DNA of 64,000 nt from Adiantum capillus-veneris (lineage: Eukaryota > Streptophyta > Polypodiopsida > Polypodiales > Pteridaceae): contig CM043944.1 of the NCBI GenBank assembly GCA_014529385.2, positions 55,225,768 through 55,289,767 of the forward strand, given 5' to 3'. The translations under genes and the position numbers were made by a program. This document shows, one piece after another, positions 10,941 to 20,958 of this stretch (position 1 is its first letter; each line of letters begins with the position of its first letter). Below the pieces are notes generated by a model. It saw only the letters and a program-made list of their open reading frames with translations, did not search any database and had not been told where the DNA came from.

Positions 10941-12260
10941 TTAGTAGCTCTCATTTACAATTGAGGGGAGCTCCCCTTGACTTGATTAACATGATTAGGA
11001 TGTAAAGGCTTTTGAGACGGTCTAGGGGTTGGGTCATGGGCTTGGGGTTGAGGAAAAGATTGTGCCTCAATAAAATTGGGTATTACAAAAAGACTAGAGG
11101 TCGAGTGGCCAGAAACACGAGTGGAGGCAGGTCCGGGCGCTTGGTCTGTCGTTGGTGGAGGTTCTACTTTGTACCTCCAAGGTGGAGGTTGAGGTTGTGG
11201 TCATGGGAGTGGCACAACAAATGCATTGACGACTCCTTCAGGACGAGTCTTCATAAGATTGATCATACTCTAGATGATTGTCGTCCCTAACGCGTCCACA
11301 TGCAAGTTCAAATAATCTGCCAAATTCCTTGCTTGCAAATGAATTCCGTAGCTTTTATATGTAATTGAAAGAAATCATGTGTGCAAGGATTACAAAAGCG
11401 AAACATTGCACTTATACTTCTACGCTCCTTAGCATAAATGCGTTTTAGAAGAAGCTTCGAATTTGCAAGAACTCTCCATCCACAAGAATGTGTGTCGTCT
11501 TGCTTTGAAACCTTACAACTCAAAATGAGCATATCTTCCCAAACACTGTCTTAGGTCAATGTTTCCTATGCAGCAACAAGCTTCTGAACAGACCTGCAAT
11601 ACATAGCATATGGTGACTACACGTTGCATCAAAATTGCAGAATCAAGAAACAAGTAACTACGTACCCTCAGACATTCCCATGAAAACCATGCGCAAAGTT
11701 TGCAAGGTATAAACGCTTGCGCTCAATATTTAAGCCTTCAATCAGGGAAGTGTCCTTTGAGGTAAGCACGACTGATAGTTGTGTGTCCAAAACGATTACC
11801 TCGGATTGTAGATTCCATGCAAGGTTCGAAACCAGCATGCTGCAATTGAGAAAATTAATATGATGAGAATCTTTAATAAGCCAGAATCAAATAAATACCT
11901 TTGTAAAAATAATTTAACATACCAGAGATCAAGGTTGATAATTTGGTCCTTAAGATCCCTCCCACTATTTTGAAAAATACCTATCTCGTGAGGGATGAAA
12001 CAAAAGTACAAAATTTGGCCCCATACAAGAAGTGCTACGTCAAAAGTTGGGCCAAGGAAACGTAGGGTGTCATTGTTAGCTTGGTCAATTGCTAACAACA
12101 TCTCGCTTTCATTTGACTCCTCCAAAGGCTCCTCCACAAGTGCCTCTAGGATCCACTCCACATTCAAATGTGTGTTGTATGTGTGCTGTGTGATGCTCAC
12201 ATCCGTCAGTTTCACTTTGGTTATTGGAGGGATGCCAAAATGTTGTCCATTTTTCTTTCA
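10941..12260 (-). pseudogene. Ulp1/C48 cysteine-protease-like gene, multi-exon, degraded
   Basis: The first block runs from about 12260 to 11923 and ends at a GTATGT donor; it contains IPPITKVKLTDVSITQ, HLNVEWILEALVEEP and NNDTLRFLGPTFDVALLVWG. The next exon (11839-11666), after TTGCAG, reads MLVSNLAWNLQSEVIVLDT onward. The next starts at 11593 and carries KQDDTHSCGWRVLANSK near 11490. A Gln, Asp-rich spacer and SCG before a hydrophobic helix match the catalytic-Cys region of C48 (Ulp1/SENP-like) proteases, and VIVLD fits the preceding strand. A Pro-rich tail ends at TAA, 10941. In-frame TGA, TAG and TAA plus a shift near 11330 mark decay. Its 5' frame overlaps the 3' end of the H3-like gene, so a former fusion is possible. 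Ulp1-like genes occur in several plant transposon families. Confidence 0.45.
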
Positions 12261-12688
12261 GATAGATGGATCGACACAAGTGCCTTGCCGTACCTAAATC
12301 GTAATAGCCTCAGAGAATTGATATCCTGGAGCATCATTGTCACTCTGTAAGCATGAGCTGTGAGGACATAGCTATCTTGGAAGAGCTCGATCAAAAAGTC
12401 CTCGGTTGCCTCGTGGATGCAACCCATTGCACTTCTGGCCCACCGAAAATCCAAATTTCCGCTCTCACAAATTTGGCGACTTACTCTTTAAAAGGGTAAC
12501 TTAGAAATAGCAAGAGATATATGCCTCTGGAGTTTGCGCAGCTCAAGTAGAACGCTTCGGTTTTGCTTGTACCTTTGACTACGCATTGTTGGCTAAAGAT
12601 TAGGCAGGGTTTTGCCTGCAACTCTTGAGGATGAAGGTTGGTTGTCTTGCGCGTAAACCTTCCTTGCGGTCTACTTCGTGCAAGCCAT
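12221..12688 (-). pseudogene. Divergent histone-H3-like gene with three in-frame stops
   Basis: One uninterrupted 155-codon register runs from ATG (12688) to TAA (12221). It starts MACTK, stop, TARK (canonical H3: ARTKQTARKS). It continues with RY then RSVLLELRKLQRHISLAIS (alpha-N), KLPF, stop, RVSRQI (canonical KLPFQRLVREI), DFRWARSAMGCIHEATEDFL (alpha-2), LFQDSY, and HAYRVTMMLQDI (canonical HAKRVTIMPKDI). About 25 extra residues follow the histone fold. The tail between residues 11 and 38 is unlike H3.1/H3.3. Loop 1 has the canonical length, not the longer loop usual for CENH3, although the FRW in it is CENH3-like. Stops at codons 6 (TAG), 32 (TAG) and 67 (TAA) include the two invariant-Gln positions Q5 and Q68. 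No frameshift is seen. It lies between the transposase-like and Ulp1-like modules on the same strand. It is an H3 variant or its pseudogene; function is unknown. Confidence 0.8.
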
Positions 12689-13104
12689 GGAAACAAGTGT
12701 TTCCCCTGGAAAGCATTGTGGGGAAGAATAAGAAGAAGATTGAGCAATGGAAGGCTACATTGCAAAAGCTGATTCTGAGAGGTGAGGATAATCGTCAAAC
12801 ATCAGTGGGGTATACAAAAATGGAAACATTATATAATCGTCAAGGAAATCATCATCATTACCAAACGTGTGGAGGCCAAAATTAATTAAGTCGCTCATCA
12901 TCATTGAGAAGAGTGCATCACCGCATGAACAACACATGGTGGCATACTGCATGTCGACTGGGGCACGATATCGACTATGTGGTTGTTGCGACACAACACG
13001 ATATGGGATGTGCCTTGTTCGACCAAACCCCCCCCTCACGTTGTGTTGCGACAAGGAAAAATATCACGGCACAATGCAAGTAGGGGGAGTGTACCACATC
13101 TAGA

Positions 13105-13455
13105 CCTTCGTATCGCGTTGTGGTGGGACACTTTTAAAGGTGCACCACGACGCAATAGGGACTAACCATGTTGTGGTGATGCCTCTCTATCGCATTGTGG
13201 CGCGACATTTGGATGTCGCGTCACAACGCAATAAGGACTACCCATATGGTGGACATGCCTCCCTATTGCATTGTGGTGCCACATTTGGATGTCGCATCAC
13301 AACGCGATAGGGACCACCCATATTGTGGGCACGCCTTCCTATCGCATTGTGGCGCGACATTTGGATGTTGCGTTGTGATGCGATAGGGACCACCCATATT
13401 GTGGAGAGATCTCCGTATCGTGTTGTGGCACGATATTTTTCTGTCGATGCACAGC
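13105..13455. repeat. 76-bp palindromic tandem repeat, about 4.5 units
   Basis: The phrase TATCGCATTGTGG (variants CGCGTTGTGG, TTGCATTGTGG) recurs at 13111, 13187, 13263, 13339 and 13415, an exact 76-bp spacing. Within each unit CGCATTGTGGCGCGACA faces TGTCGCGTCACAACGC, so each forms a hairpin. Several open frames on both strands here are by-products of the repeat. A partial, more diverged unit may extend left to about 12960. The array lies ~420 bp upstream of the H3-like start. Confidence 0.85.
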
Positions 13456-13660
13456 GCAAGTAAGTCAACGGCTCTGTGACATAAACCTACCACTCACATT
13501 GTGGTGCGACACATTTTGATAAAATCTCTTCCTGCATACTCGTTAACCAAAAAAAGAAACAAAGAGGCAGAGACAAAGGAACAATATATGAAGACATTTG
13601 CATTATCTTCAAGACTTCATTACAACTTCAAAAAAGCACAATCTTGTTTATCCATTTCAA

Positions 13661-13990
13661 TTATTCTTTTTCCTCCTTTATCATTGCTGGTTTCTTGTCC
13701 TCGGTCTTTACGGTGTTGTTTTCCTCAGCCTTTTCCTTTTGGTTTTTCTTCTTGAGCTCCTTTCGAAGAGCTTTTTCCTCACCTATCATTTTCTCTACCT
13801 CCTTCATTTCTGCCATCATCTTTTGGCAAAGCTTCACCTTTCCTCTCTTCTTGTCCTCCATACCTGCTTGTGTAGATGTGAGCAAGTTCTTGAGTGTGCA
13901 TTCAAGGTGATTTATATAGCTACGGTACTCACCACATGAAGGACACGTGTCATAGGGATAATGGAGCTTGCCTCGATCTTTTTGTTGCAT
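13661..13990 (-). CDS. Small CCHC-type/coiled-coil protein, unrecognised
   Basis: An uninterrupted 109-codon frame starts at ATG 13990. Residues ~19-34 read CPSCGEYRSYINHLEC, a C-x2-C-x8-H-x2-C arrangement that could bind zinc. The rest is a charged Lys/Glu-rich helix with coiled-coil character (KMMAEMKEVEKMIGEEKALR) and a polyelectrolyte tail ending in EEKE. It lies on the same strand as, and between, the transposase-like and H3-like genes. It could be a stand-alone accessory protein or one exon of a longer gene. Low-complexity composition makes the frame less decisive than its length suggests. Confidence 0.4.
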   Translation of the reverse strand: MQQKDRGKLHYPYDTCPSCGEYRSYINHLECTLKNLLTSTQAGMEDKKRGKVKLCQKMMAEMKEVEKMIGEEKALRKELKKKNQKEKAEENNTVKTEDKKPAMIKEEKE

Positions 13991-14708
13991 TCATTGCACC
14001 GTTATTAATGCAATCATAAGGGTATCTGAAATGACCTGGTTGAGTTCTTGAGGAGTCCATATATAGGAGGCCAGTTAGTCCCTCCTTCGTACTCTTTAGT
14101 GTTAGCCAGTGCCTTCACCCTAACCTGCAAAATCGCTACTTTTTGACACATGTTGTGTATGGTCTAGCTTGTGAAATCACAAACCCACGCTAGTTGCCAC
14201 AATATGGAAAACATGATCTGTTGAAACAAAAGCAGCCAATCATTCAACTTATAGAAGAGGCCCCGCAGGTTGAGGCAACTAAGGGGACCTAATTGCCTGA
14301 CATCAACGTGCTTGCGACAGATACTGATGACGAAACACGTCATTCAAAGAGACTAAGGCACGAGGAAGAGGGTCCTTCAGATAAGGGCAAGAGGCCAAAA
14401 TATTTTATATCATTTCTAGAAGAATAGAAATAAAAAGAATGTATTTGTTTTATGCATCAAAGTTAGATTGATTATGTAACAATGTCTTGCAATGTATTTT
14501 TTTGTTGCAACCATCATTCACAATATGAAAAGTTGAAATTACATCAATTCTTCTAGATACATTAAGTTTGTTGTTTAGATCTTGCTATGGCTGAGAGTTA
14601 TGGCATAACTTGCAATGGTGTTGTCCAAACCCTTTAGATGTGTTGTTTTTGTAGATGCTAATCCGCATGTTGCCTAGCCGTAGACGATAACTCCCATATC
14701 TCCTTTCT
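13991..14708 (-). other. Possible 3' continuation of the transposase-like gene; no clear gene
   Basis: On the minus strand just below 14709 two frames remain plausible: one with MGVIVYG, stop, ATCGLASTKTTHLKGL, the other Gln-rich with several TAA/TAG. Neither has a recognisable motif. About 14000-14540 shows nothing I can identify. Confidence 0.35.
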
Positions 14709-17521
14709 TCACTGGTTTTTGGCTAATCTCACCGCATGGCCAATCTGACTTTGTTTGACTTGTTTCTTGTGATGTGACATATGCATTAGTTTTGGATATG
14801 TCCATTGGTGTATCTCCTCTAAGCTATTTGCTTTGTCAGCACCACCTCCATGTTGAGTGTTATTGAAATAACCAGTACGAGCTTGGTAGTGGGGATTTTC
14901 CATGCCCTATGTAGATCAAACACCCAAGCTACCATATTGCCTTGCACCAAGTTATGTGGTGTGTTGCACATAAGCATGCAGACATTATAAGGATGAGTCT
15001 TTGCATTTCAAGTATTCAAACAAATTACAGTACCATGTAGTGAGTAATATGTTGCTTTGTCCACGCACTTATGAATGTTTTGTGGTAGGTCTCCATGGCT
15101 TCTTGGAAATTTGTATAGTCGCCATCAGTCCATGAATTCAATTCACAGAACCTGAATATTGCGTCCAAAGTTTTGCATACCTTTTCTTTGCGAGTCCTTG
15201 CTGCACCATTGTCTGCATGGTCAACTACAACATTCTGCAGATTTTTCCACTTCCTGTATCTGAATGCTTGTCTTTCTTGTGCACTTTGTCTTTTGCGTTG
15301 TCGTCCAGGTTGTGGGCACTGAAAGGAAGAGTCGGGATTTTACACCACCGATGGACATCTTCTTTTAAACATCCCGAACATTTTTTTATCTCTTCTCATC
15401 TTGGTCTATCTTAACATGTCCGCCATGCAAACCCATTTCTGAGAAGGCCGTCTCTAAGGCTGAGATTTTTCTTTGCTTCACAGAGAGAGGGCGAGTGGTC
15501 CAAGAAAAATAGATGCAGAGAAACATTAATTTTTCTATTATTCTACAAAGTGCATGCATTGTGCATATGTGTACTCCAGATAGTGGAATATCCAAAATGG
15601 GTGGAAAGCTAGGGTCATGCAGATGCCTATCAGGAGCTCTCCTCCAAAATGGTTTGTCAAGGATCTAAACCCCTTCCATGCAATACAAGCAAGGGCTTTT
15701 GCTTGTTTCTCCTTTGGAAACATTGTACATGCATTTCAAGGTTTTTAGGTCTCCAGCCATGTGCCACTCAACATTGTAGGATCCCATGCTCTTCACATCC
15801 AATTTCTTTCCATTTCTCTATTCGCTTATTGTTTTTGGTATGTTTGTTTGATGAAAAAACCCAATTCAATATATCAAAATTCTCAATGGGCACCTGAAAG
15901 GATAATTTTAATCTTTTTAAAATGCACATTTGAAAGCATTCAACTGTAACATAACAATAAATTATCTTAAACATAACTTTTACAAACCTTGAACGTCGCA
16001 AGAAGGAAAATGTTGTGCTCAGATTGCACACTAAAGTTTCAAAGATCATATGGTCCAATGCTTGCATCCAAAGCTCCATTCATAAGTGTGATTGTGACTC
16101 TCTCAACCTTTGTCTCCTTTACAAGCTCGCACTCATCTAACTTGATGATAAAGTTCAGGACGTTGTTGCACTCTTCAATAGTGACATCAAACAACTGCAC
16201 AATGTATGATGCACCGTGATGATATAAAAAAAATATTGTTATAATTGTCATAGATCATTTCTTCTCCTTTTGGCGATCTGTATGTCAATTCAATGTGGAA
16301 AGGACTTCCTAGCTTTTGAAGCACCTCCTCATTGACTTCCCGTCTTGTTTTTTGAATAGATAAGGGTTTGGAAGAAGCGTGTGTTTGATGTGGAACTTTT
16401 TTACATGTCTTTGCATAGACCTGGGTAAGAGGAGTTAAGAATCAAAACCCTTTTCTAGCAGAACAGCACTGCAAAGGATGCTACATACTTGAAAATGGCA
16501 ACATATACCTTATTGGATATACCAGCTTCATCCAAAATGATTGCATGTCTCGTGTAGGGAGTTGGTAAAAGGCTGTCAAACTGTTTAGCCAACAATCTTA
16601 CCATAGCGCTTATCATCCAAGAGGCCAGCTATGTTTTTGTGATTCAATATGAGCTCGTAATGGGCCGAGGAGGTGGTTGTGCTACGATCTTACCATAGCG
16701 CTTATCATCCAAGAGGCCAGCTATGTTTTTGTGATTCAATATGAGCTCGTAATGGGCCGAGGAGGTGGTTGTGCTACGATCCACTTCCTTGTCAAGGTGA
16801 AGCAAAGATCTGTGCGAGCATGTTAGCAGTAAGAGATGTGAGAGTTTATAAACATAAAATTGTGCTATGCTCCACTTCCTTGTCAGGGTGAAGCAAAGAT
16901 CTGCGTAAGCATGTTAGCAGTAAGAGATGTGAGACTTTATGAACATAAACCTAAGAAGGATGGTGCACTCACTTGATGGCTTGCACTCTTTTCTTAATTC
17001 CTCCCGTGCCAACTTTCAAGTCCTTGATGTCTCTTAGTTTTCTTTCTCTTTGGTGAAGACCTAGCAATGTTTTTTTTCCTCTTAGTTGTTGTGTAAACTC
17101 CTTGATGGTCTCCTTGCTACCTTCAACTTGTTGAGCACATTGCATGACTTTCTAGTGTAAGCGGACATTCTCCCTGTATACAATATCTCTCTGTTGTTGC
17201 AGAACGTCATTTCTTGTAGCCAACTACTTAGTGTAGCCAAAGAAGCCATGGTGGCCATCTCCGACATAGTTCACATGTAATATCCTTAAAAGGTGGAGTG
17301 GAGTTTGTAACAGGATGCTTTGGATAGATTCTGTCGCCAAAGGTCCACATTTTTCATTGTGATCTTAAGTTCTCCTTTGAAGCTTCAAAAAGCGTTTGCT
17401 ATTTTTTTTTCTTGCAGAGGGGTTCATACTCTAGTGAGAGCTCTATATGCATGCGATATACATCTTTCCTATTCCTTGTAGAAGTCCTTCGTGGAGAAGC
17501 TACAAGTGTCGATTGAGACAT
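14709..17521 (-). pseudogene. Multi-exon DDE-transposase-like gene, degraded
   Basis: Exons read leftward. 17521-16973: start MSQSTLVASPRRTSTRNR, one register change, then a coiled coil with NDVLQQQRDIVYRENVRLH and EGSKETIKEFTQQLRGKK, donor GTGAGT. 16900 or 16809 to ~16594: LLHPDKEV, HYELILNHKNIAGLLDDKRY. Next, ending 16509: QFDSLLPTPYTRHAIILDEA. 16420-15988: VYAKTCKKVPHQTHASS, VLQKLGSPFHIELTYRSP, NVLNFIIKLDECELVKET. 15893 to about 15390: YNVEWHMAGDLKTLKCMYN, CLYCMEG, PILDIPLSGVHICTMHALCR. Then WTDGDYTNFQEAMETYHKTF ending 15034, and GMENPHYQARTGYFNNTQH plus GGGADKANSLEEIHQW to TGA at 14709. The GDLK...CxxC, VHxCTxHAxxRxxEK and ME-x-x-HYQA...HGGG motifs resemble RNase-H-fold transposases found in many eukaryotes. 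No named superfamily is assigned. At least ten in-frame stops and some shifts show it is dead. Confidence 0.55.
16595..16960. repeat. Two adjacent tandem duplications (92 bp and ~91 bp)
   Basis: 16595-16686 is repeated almost perfectly at 16687-16778 (period 92). Immediately after, a second unit beginning near 16779 (CCACTTCCTTGTCAAGGTGA) is repeated from about 16870, with more divergence. The first duplicates the end of one exon of the transposase-like gene with its downstream boundary; the second duplicates the preceding exon start with its CAG acceptor. Confidence 0.88.
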
Positions 17522-17699
17522 GACTGATTGAAACTGTGTGCAAAAGGAGGTGGGGGCGATTGAAGAATGAAAATTTGAATATTGCGCGCGAGAGAGAGAT
17601 AACGCGGGAGGTGATGGGGGGAAGCAGGAGGCGAGGAAACAGAGCTTAGTTTTCAAAAATGTAGAAGATTGAGATATTCTACATTGAATTCAGTAGCCA

Positions 17700-18129
17700 C
17701 CACGCACAATGAAGTGTTATCATGAATGAAATACTTTTTGGGTTTTTTAATGAACGTATCTTGCATGAATAAGATATCCAGATTTTAGAAAAAAAGTATG
17801 AAAAAGGGTTAAAATGAATTTTCTATTATCTCTCTCTATGCTGACATGGCATTTCTTACAAAGCCCGAATTTGAGTCCAAACTTTTCCTAATGTATTCAA
17901 CACTCACATCAAATTTGGTAAGATTTGTCTCTTTAAAGTGGAAATTGTGGCCAATTTTGTAAAGACAGTCTGTAGACACAAAATTGTAGACAAATTGAGC
18001 AAAGTTTATCTAAACTTGGTGAAACTTTGCTAGGGAGCCTAAGTTGAGTTTCTTTAGATGTTTGTATCAACATCTTGGTAAAAAATGCTAAAACAAAACC
18101 CCAAAAGTAAATAACCGTGATTATTTACA
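17700..18129. other. No gene seen
   Basis: AT-rich spacer between the transposase-like gene and the next gypsy fragment. No terminal inverted repeat matching the left side of the 9-17.5 kb cluster was found by eye. Confidence 0.5.
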
Positions 18130-19110
18130 TCTGCTCCAGATTTGAGATTTTTTGCACAACTAAGTATACCACAGGGTCGAGCATATCAAGAAGACGACTC
18201 ATATCAAATTTGGTGAAATTTCAATTACTTGCTCATACTCATTGGAACTTGATACATGAGGAGTCACTATTTCCAACATATTGGTTTGAAGGACTCGAGA
18301 TAGGATCAACTGCCAAAAGAGTTGAAGCTGAGCGAAATAGACGTGTCAGACCAGTTGATTTTCAAAAATGGGTTAAAAAATATAAAGGATCTGGGGATCC
18401 ATATGACCACTTAGCTAGCTTCAAGCAAGTGCTAAGAGCAGAACACATATTTGATTTCCACACTCAATTTGAGGGGTTTGGAATGACTTTAGAAGGAAAA
18501 GCATTGACACGGTTTCAAAACATTCCACCAAGGTTAATCATGGATTTAAATGCGTTAGCTCAAGGATTTGTACCTGCATGTTTCAAAACTGGGATCAAAC
18601 ATAATACGGTAGCTCTCAAACAGAAACAAGGTGAGTCTGTTAAGGAATGTGCAACTAGGATGTAGTTGTAAAAAAGGGCACCACACACCAAAGAGCAGAT
18701 CATTTATCAAGGATTATTTCAAAAGAACCACCAAAAGGGGTAGACGATGATCTACCAGATGCATATCTGTTCTCCATGGAAATGATACCCCGTTGGTCAA
18801 AAAATATGGTTTCATTGATTACTATAGATCAAGTGGGTTCTCAAATACTATTTCCTACTACACCAAGATTGATTGGGCAATCGGCTATATATTAATTACT
18901 AGGTGGAAGGTTATACAAAAGAAATTGGGATGGAATACTCCTTTTGTGTAATAATCCTGAGGAGAAAACCCAATACCTAAATCAAGCATACATGACCATA
19001 GTAGGACTTCACTATGCGAAAGACCAAACTATGTAACAGATCATGAGACTTGGAGTATTTTGGCCAACCATGAGCAATGTTCACTCATTTGTGAAAAATT
19101 GTCTTTAATT
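18130..19110 (+). pseudogene. Ty3/gypsy fragment: Gag core joined to an integrase zinc-domain remnant
   Basis: 18340-18661 encodes a Gag core: QKWVKKYKGSGDPYDHLASF, then GFGMTLEGKALTRFQNIPP and KQGESVKECATRM, as in Retrotrans_gag-type domains. After stops, 18890-19110 reads GGRLYKRNWDGILLLCNNPE, QAYMTIVGLHYAKD and LGVFWPTMSNVHSFVKNC, which matches the H2C2 zinc domain preceding gypsy integrase, with the His residues partly lost. Protease, RT and RNase H are absent, so this is an internally deleted copy. No LTRs were identified. Confidence 0.6.
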
Positions 19111-19116
19111 ATATTT

Positions 19117-19117
19117 A

Positions 19118-19174
<57 letters not shown>
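19117..19174. repeat. (ATAC)n/(AT)n microsatellite
   Basis: About seven ATAC units pass directly into about fourteen AT units. Confidence 0.95.
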
Positions 19175-19176
<2 letters not shown>

Positions 19177-19560
19177 TCAAATTCTTAGCTAATTTCTAGG
19201 TGATGTTCTTTGATTTTAGTTCTAGTCCCTCTCTAGACTCTCTCTCTGTCTCTTCCTTTGTGCACCACTTTTCTATGTATCTCTCACTCCACTTATTGGC
19301 TTTTGTGTTCATTACTCGTGGGCTTTGAAATGTGGATAAATCATGATATGTACAATGTCACTCTCATTTTTCTTTAATTTTTATTTTTTTATTTATCTCA
19401 CAACTGTTTAGAATTTGACACACACACTCTCTTTGTCTCTCTAAATCCTATTGAAATACTTTAGTTGTAAGTAAAATGATTAGTTTTTTATTTCTCTTTT
19501 TGGAAAACTTATGATTATTATGTTAGGGATTTACATGTGGATGCTAAATATAGTAGCATG

Positions 19561-19562
<2 letters not shown>

Positions 19563-19605
<43 letters not shown>

Positions 19606-19641
19606 GTGGCTTTTAACAAGATGAGACCTTGAGCTCTGCCA

Positions 19642-19688
<47 letters not shown>
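19563..19688. repeat. Two (CT)n tracts
   Basis: CT runs at about 19563-19600 and 19646-19687, separated by ~45 bp. The open Ser-Leu and Arg-Glu frames through them are artefacts. Confidence 0.95.
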
Positions 19689-19693
<5 letters not shown>

Positions 19694-19788
19694 TTATATT
19701 TGTCCGTCTTTCTTGCCAGTGCACAATATCCCTATTAGAGGCAAAGAAGCGGATCTTTATGGTCTCATCTTGCACACTCTAATCTTCC

Positions 19789-20650
19789 TTGGCAACGCCT
19801 TTGCATACCATCTCTCTCATCTCTGCTGCTCTCCCGTCAAGCCTCCGCACCCTTGATGTCGCCCTCAATCGCATCCAAGGTTCAATCCCTGGCTCTTTCT
19901 TTGATCTCCACCCTTGTCCTCAATACCTTGATCTCAATCAGAACTCTCTCTCTCTCTGGCACCCTCCCCGAGTCTATGTACAATTTCACACAACTTCAAG
20001 TGATCTCAGTCAAAACTCTCTCTCTGGTACCCTCCCCGAGTCTATGTACAGTCTCACACAGCTTCAAGTTATCTTCCTTTCTGAGAACAGCCTTACAGGA
20101 AGCATCTCTCCCACCATCCACAAGCTCCAAGCCCTGCGAACCTTGCATTTCTCTTCTAATAACCTGCACCCAACTCCCTTTCCACCCTTCTTAAGAAACC
20201 TCTCCAAACTTGTAATTCTCTCCTGCGCTACGAACTTCAATAGCTCTATCCCTCTCCTTTGCACCTAGCCTTCCAAGCTGGACTTTTCGTCTTCCCCTGG
20301 GTTCTCTATTCCTCATCCCCTTGTAGCTTCCCTCTACAAGCTTTACCTGCAATATGTTGAGATATGTCAATAGCACCATTAAATTCTAGACATGTCTCTT
20401 AACAATCCCAACTCCATTGCCCTTCTTCACACAACTGCCTAACACGATTCTCATTCCCTTCCTTACGATTGCTCAATCTCTCCCATAATCTTCTTGATTC
20501 ATCTTCCATCCCATTTTCTAAGCTGCTCACTCCAGATCTTCAATTATTGCATCTAGGTAGCTGTGGCTTGAAAGGCACCATCCCCAACAATGTCAACGAT
20601 CTAAATCTCTTTGATAACCAACTCACTAGCGTGAACCAAAGCATTTGAAG
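19789..20650 (+). pseudogene. Leucine-rich-repeat receptor-like fragment
   Basis: 19789-20268 encodes plant LRR units: LRTLDVALNRIQGSIPGSF, YLDLNQNSLSL, then DLSQNSLSGTLPESMYSLTQ, FLSENSLTGSISPTIHKLQ and TLHFSSNNLHPTPFPPF, followed by a stop. More LRR-like coding (LGSCGLKGTIPNNVNDLN, FDNQLTS) appears near 20550-20640 in another register. Consensus LxxLxLxxNxLxGxIP is evident. A 90-bp segment is duplicated around 19970-20060 (ACCCTCCCCGAGTCTATGTA occurs twice), which breaks the register. No signal peptide, transmembrane segment or kinase is present. Confidence 0.6.
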
Positions 20651-20920
20651 GAGGGCATCAGCTTTGTAGTGCCCTAGACCTACATTGCAGAACAAGGAAA
20701 GGGAAGACCCATGAACACCAGGCTCCATAGCTTTATCATTAGTGCAAAACATAGGCACATCTTGTCCCTAATGTCTTTGTTTTGCTTTATTCTTTCATTT
20801 TTCTTTGCTTTTATATATGTTACCCAATTTCTTTGTCTTGCTCCTTTTGTTTATCTATAGATGTTTCAATTTTTTTTAAATTACCAACGAGTCCAGCTAC
20901 CTGTCATAAATGACGGAAGT

Positions 20921-20958
<38 letters not shown>

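Noticed and set aside
12221-12688. Calling the H3-like gene CENH3
   Set aside because: Loop 1 is not longer than in canonical H3 and the N-tail keeps a TK-x-TARK start; the FRW alone is insufficient.
13195-13493. Overlapping open frames on both strands encoding repeated CDATSKCGTTMQ-like peptides
   Set aside because: They are translations of the 76-bp tandem repeat in several registers, with no independent coding evidence.
10941-17521. Genes using TAA/TAG as glutamine (alternative genetic code)
   Set aside because: TGA also interrupts at expected Trp or Arg positions and CAA/CAG are used normally; transition decay explains the pattern better, though the skew is reported.
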